In this document: one piece after another, positions 4,705 through 6,649 of the stretch
How the letters are laid out: each line of letters opens with the position of its first letter
Numbering within the stretch: position 1 is the first letter of the stretch
Origin: Pseudomonadota bacterium
GTDB lineage: Bacteria; Pseudomonadota; Gammaproteobacteria; Natronospirales; REEB76
Reading direction: 5' to 3'
Length of the DNA: 6,649 nucleotides
Assembly (NCBI GenBank): GCA_021779005.1
Contig: JAJYBN010000065.1
Span: 1 to 6,649, forward strand
Program-made: the position numbers and the translations under genes
The notes under the pieces: model-generated
Told to the model about the DNA's origin: nothing
Seen by the model: the letters and a program-made list of their open reading frames with translations, nothing else
Database searches by the model: none

Positions 4705-6649
4705 ATGTCCTGTCAGCCACAACTCGAAGAAATCCTCAAACGACGCATCCTGTTGCTGGATGGCGCCATGGGGACCATGATCCAGAGTTACGGGTTTACC
4801 GAACAGGATTTCCGCGGCCAGCGTTTCAAGGATCATGGCCACGATCTTCAGGGCAACAACGACCTGCTGGTACTGAGCCGACCACACGTGATCGAAGAAA
4901 TCCATCAGGCTTATCTGGACGCCGGCGCCGACATCCTCGAGACCAACACCTTCAATTCCACCGCCATCTCGCAGGCGGATTATGCTACCCAGGATCTGGT
5001 GTATGAGCTCAATCGAGAAGCTGCGCGTCTGGCGCATCGGCTCACAGATAAGATGAGCCGCGCTACGCCCGACAAGCCGCGTTTCGTGGCCGGTATCCTC
5101 GGGCCCACCAGCCGCACCGCTTCCATCTCGCCAGACGTGAACGATCCAGGATTCCGCAACGTGAGCTTTGAGCAACTGCGCCTCACCTACAGCGATGCCA
5201 TCCGCGGTCTGCTGGACGGCGGTGCCGATCTGTTGATGGTGGAGACCGTATTCGACACTCTCAACTGCAAAGCCGCACTGTTCGCCATCGAGGAGCAGTT
5301 CGAACTGCGCGCTGCGCGCGTACCGGTGATGATCTCCGCCACCATCACCGATCTTTCGGGGCGTACACTCTCCGGCCAGACGCCGGAAGCTTTCTGGAAT
5401 TCGGTACGCCACGTGCGGCCCTTCAGTGTGGGACTGAACTGCGCCCTGGGTGCCGAGCAACTGCGGCCCTATGTGGAGGAGCTTGCACGCATCGCCGACT
5501 GTTATGTGAGCGCCCATCCCAACGCCGGACTGCCCAATGCCTTCGGCGGTTATGACGAGACCCCGCAACACATGGCCGCACACATTGGCGAATGGGCGCA
5601 GAGTGGTTTCCTCAACATCGTCGGCGGCTGCTGCGGCACCACGCCGGCACATATCCGTGCGTTGTCAGCCGCGGTGGCGGGGCAGGCGCCGCGCGCCATC
5701 CCGGTACTCGAGCCGCAATGCCGGTTGAGTGGCCTTGAAGCGTTCAACATTGGCCCCGAGAGCCTGTTCGTGAACGTGGGCGAGCGCACCAACGTCACCG
5801 GCTCCGCCAGGTTCAAGAAACTCATCCTGGCGGGCGATTACGAAGCTGCACTGGATGTGGCTCGTGAACAGGTGCAGAACGGTGCACAACTGATCGACGT
5901 GAACATGGACGAGGGCCTGCTGGACGGCGTGGCCGCCATGACGCGTTTCCTTATGCTGGCGGCCTCGGAACCGGACATCTGCCGGGTGCCGGTGATGATC
6001 GATTCCTCCCGCTGGGAGATCATCGAGGCGGGCCTGCGGTGTCTGCAGGGCAAGTGCGTCATCAATTCCATCAGCCTTAAGGAAGGTGAGAACAAATTCC
6101 TGCAGCAGGCGAAGCTCGCTCGCCGCTACGGTGCCGCGGTGGTGGTCATGGCTTTTGACGAGGACGGCCAGGCTGATACCTTGGCAAAGCGGGTGGCAGT
6201 ATGTGTGCGTGCCTATAAGCTGCTTACAGAGACCGCTGGCTTACACGCCGAGGACATCATCTTCGATCCCAATATCTTCGCAGTGGGCACCGGTATCGAA
6301 GCGCACTCCAATTACGCTGTGGATTACATCCGCGCGGTGGAACAGATCAAGCAAAAACTGCCACAGACACTGGTAAGTGGTGGCGTCAGCAACGTCTCGT
6401 TCGCATTCCGCGGCAACAATACCGTGCGTGAGGCCATGCATGCGGCCTTCCTGTACCACGCCATCGAAGCCGGCATGGACATGGGTATCGTCAACGCTGG
6501 CCAGTTGGCAGTGTATGCAGATGTCCCCAAAGATCTGCTGGAGCAGGTGGAAGACGTGTTGTTCAATCGACGGCCGGACGCCGCCGAACGTCTGGTGTCA
6601 TTCGCTGCGACCCTGGAGCAGGGTGGGAAGAAGATCGTTGAAGATCTGG
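4705..6649 (+). CDS. metH: Cobalamin-dependent methionine synthase, N-terminal half (cut by right edge)
   Basis: 648 codons are present of an enzyme that is about 1,230 residues long in E. coli. MetH moves the methyl group of 5-methyl-THF through cob(I)alamin to homocysteine. The homocysteine-binding barrel fills about 1-325: [12 protein letters not shown] at 18-29, ETNTFNST at 79-86, [17 protein letters not shown] at 132-148, and the zinc-binding cysteines C246 (GLNCALG) and C309-C310 (GGCCGTTP), matching C247, C310 and C311 of E. coli. The pterin-binding barrel follows from about 350: [20 protein letters not shown] at 355-374, DVNMDEG at 398-404, MIDSS at 431-435, [13 protein letters not shown] at 558-570 and [14 protein letters not shown] at 591-604. 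The window ends about where the cobalamin cap domain begins, so the B12-binding His and the reactivation domain are not seen. GAGG at 4695-4698, overlapping the metF stop codon, lies 6 nt before the ATG, so the two genes are almost certainly co-transcribed and probably translationally coupled. No frameshift or stop is seen. Confidence 0.97.
   Translation, partial: MSCQPQLEEILKRRILLLDGAMGTMIQSYGFTEQDFRGQRFKDHGHDLQGNNDLLVLSRPHVIEEIHQAYLDAGADILETNTFNSTAISQADYATQDLVYELNREAARLAHRLTDKMSRATPDKPRFVAGILGPTSRTASISPDVNDPGFRNVSFEQLRLTYSDAIRGLLDGGADLLMVETVFDTLNCKAALFAIEEQFELRAARVPVMISATITDLSGRTLSGQTPEAFWNSVRHVRPFSVGLNCALGAEQLRPYVEELARIADCYVSAHPNAGLPNAFGGYDETPQHMAAHIGEWAQSGFLNIVGGCCGTTPAHIRALSAAVAGQAPRAIPVLEPQCRLSGLEAFNIGPESLFVNVGERTNVTGSARFKKLILAGDYEAALDVAREQVQNGAQLIDVNMDEGLLDGVAAMTRFLMLAASEPDICRVPVMIDSSRWEIIEAGLRCLQGKCVINSISLKEGENKFLQQAKLARRYGAAVVVMAFDEDGQADTLAKRVAVCVRAYKLLTETAGLHAEDIIFDPNIFAVGTGIEAHSNYAVDYIRAVEQIKQKLPQTLVSGGVSNVSFAFRGNNTVREAMHAAFLYHAIEAGMDMGIVNAGQLAVYADVPKDLLEQVEDVLFNRRPDAAERLVSFAATLEQGGKKIVEDL

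Noticed and set aside
4579..5652. Long minus-strand open frame (357 codons) opposite metF-metH
   Set aside because: It is a complement shadow of two certain genes, with no family resemblance and no promoter or ribosome site seen.

Overview
The window is a junction between the end of an integrated mobile element and a stretch of ordinary chromosome from a moderately GC-rich proteobacterium. I infer Gammaproteobacteria, because MetF, MetH, Kup and the tRNA-Glu fragment all resemble the gammaproteobacterial (E. coli-type) sequences I remember; this is recall, not a search.

Left part (1-613): the N-terminal part of a tyrosine-type site-specific integrase runs leftward off the window. Its upstream region carries several copies of TACGTAAAT. 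At 568-613 lies an exact 3' piece of a tRNA-Glu (UUC) gene, from the anticodon arm to the encoded CCA, with no 5' half. I read this as the att core at the right end of an element inserted in a tRNA-Glu gene. The rest of the element, and the restored intact tRNA, should lie to the left.

Middle part (614-3601): after an apparently empty spacer there is a perfect TATAAT -10 box and a leader with a very strong hairpin (878-922). Then come kup (K+/H+ symporter, best start GTG 949) and, seven bases after its stop, a DedA/VTT-family membrane protein gene. These two look like one transcription unit.

Right part (3598-6649): a near-consensus sigma70 promoter overlaps the dedA stop codon and drives metF-metH. 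Between promoter and metF lies what I recognise as a SAM-II class riboswitch aptamer. It is followed by an 11-bp intrinsic terminator with nine Ts and by an alternative antiterminator fold that uses the same strands. metF (methylenetetrahydrofolate reductase) supplies methyl-THF to metH (cobalamin-dependent methionine synthase), whose gene starts 8 bases after metF and runs off the window. SAM is made from methionine, so a SAM-triggered terminator would close a feedback loop over both steps. This predicted switch is the most interesting object in the window.
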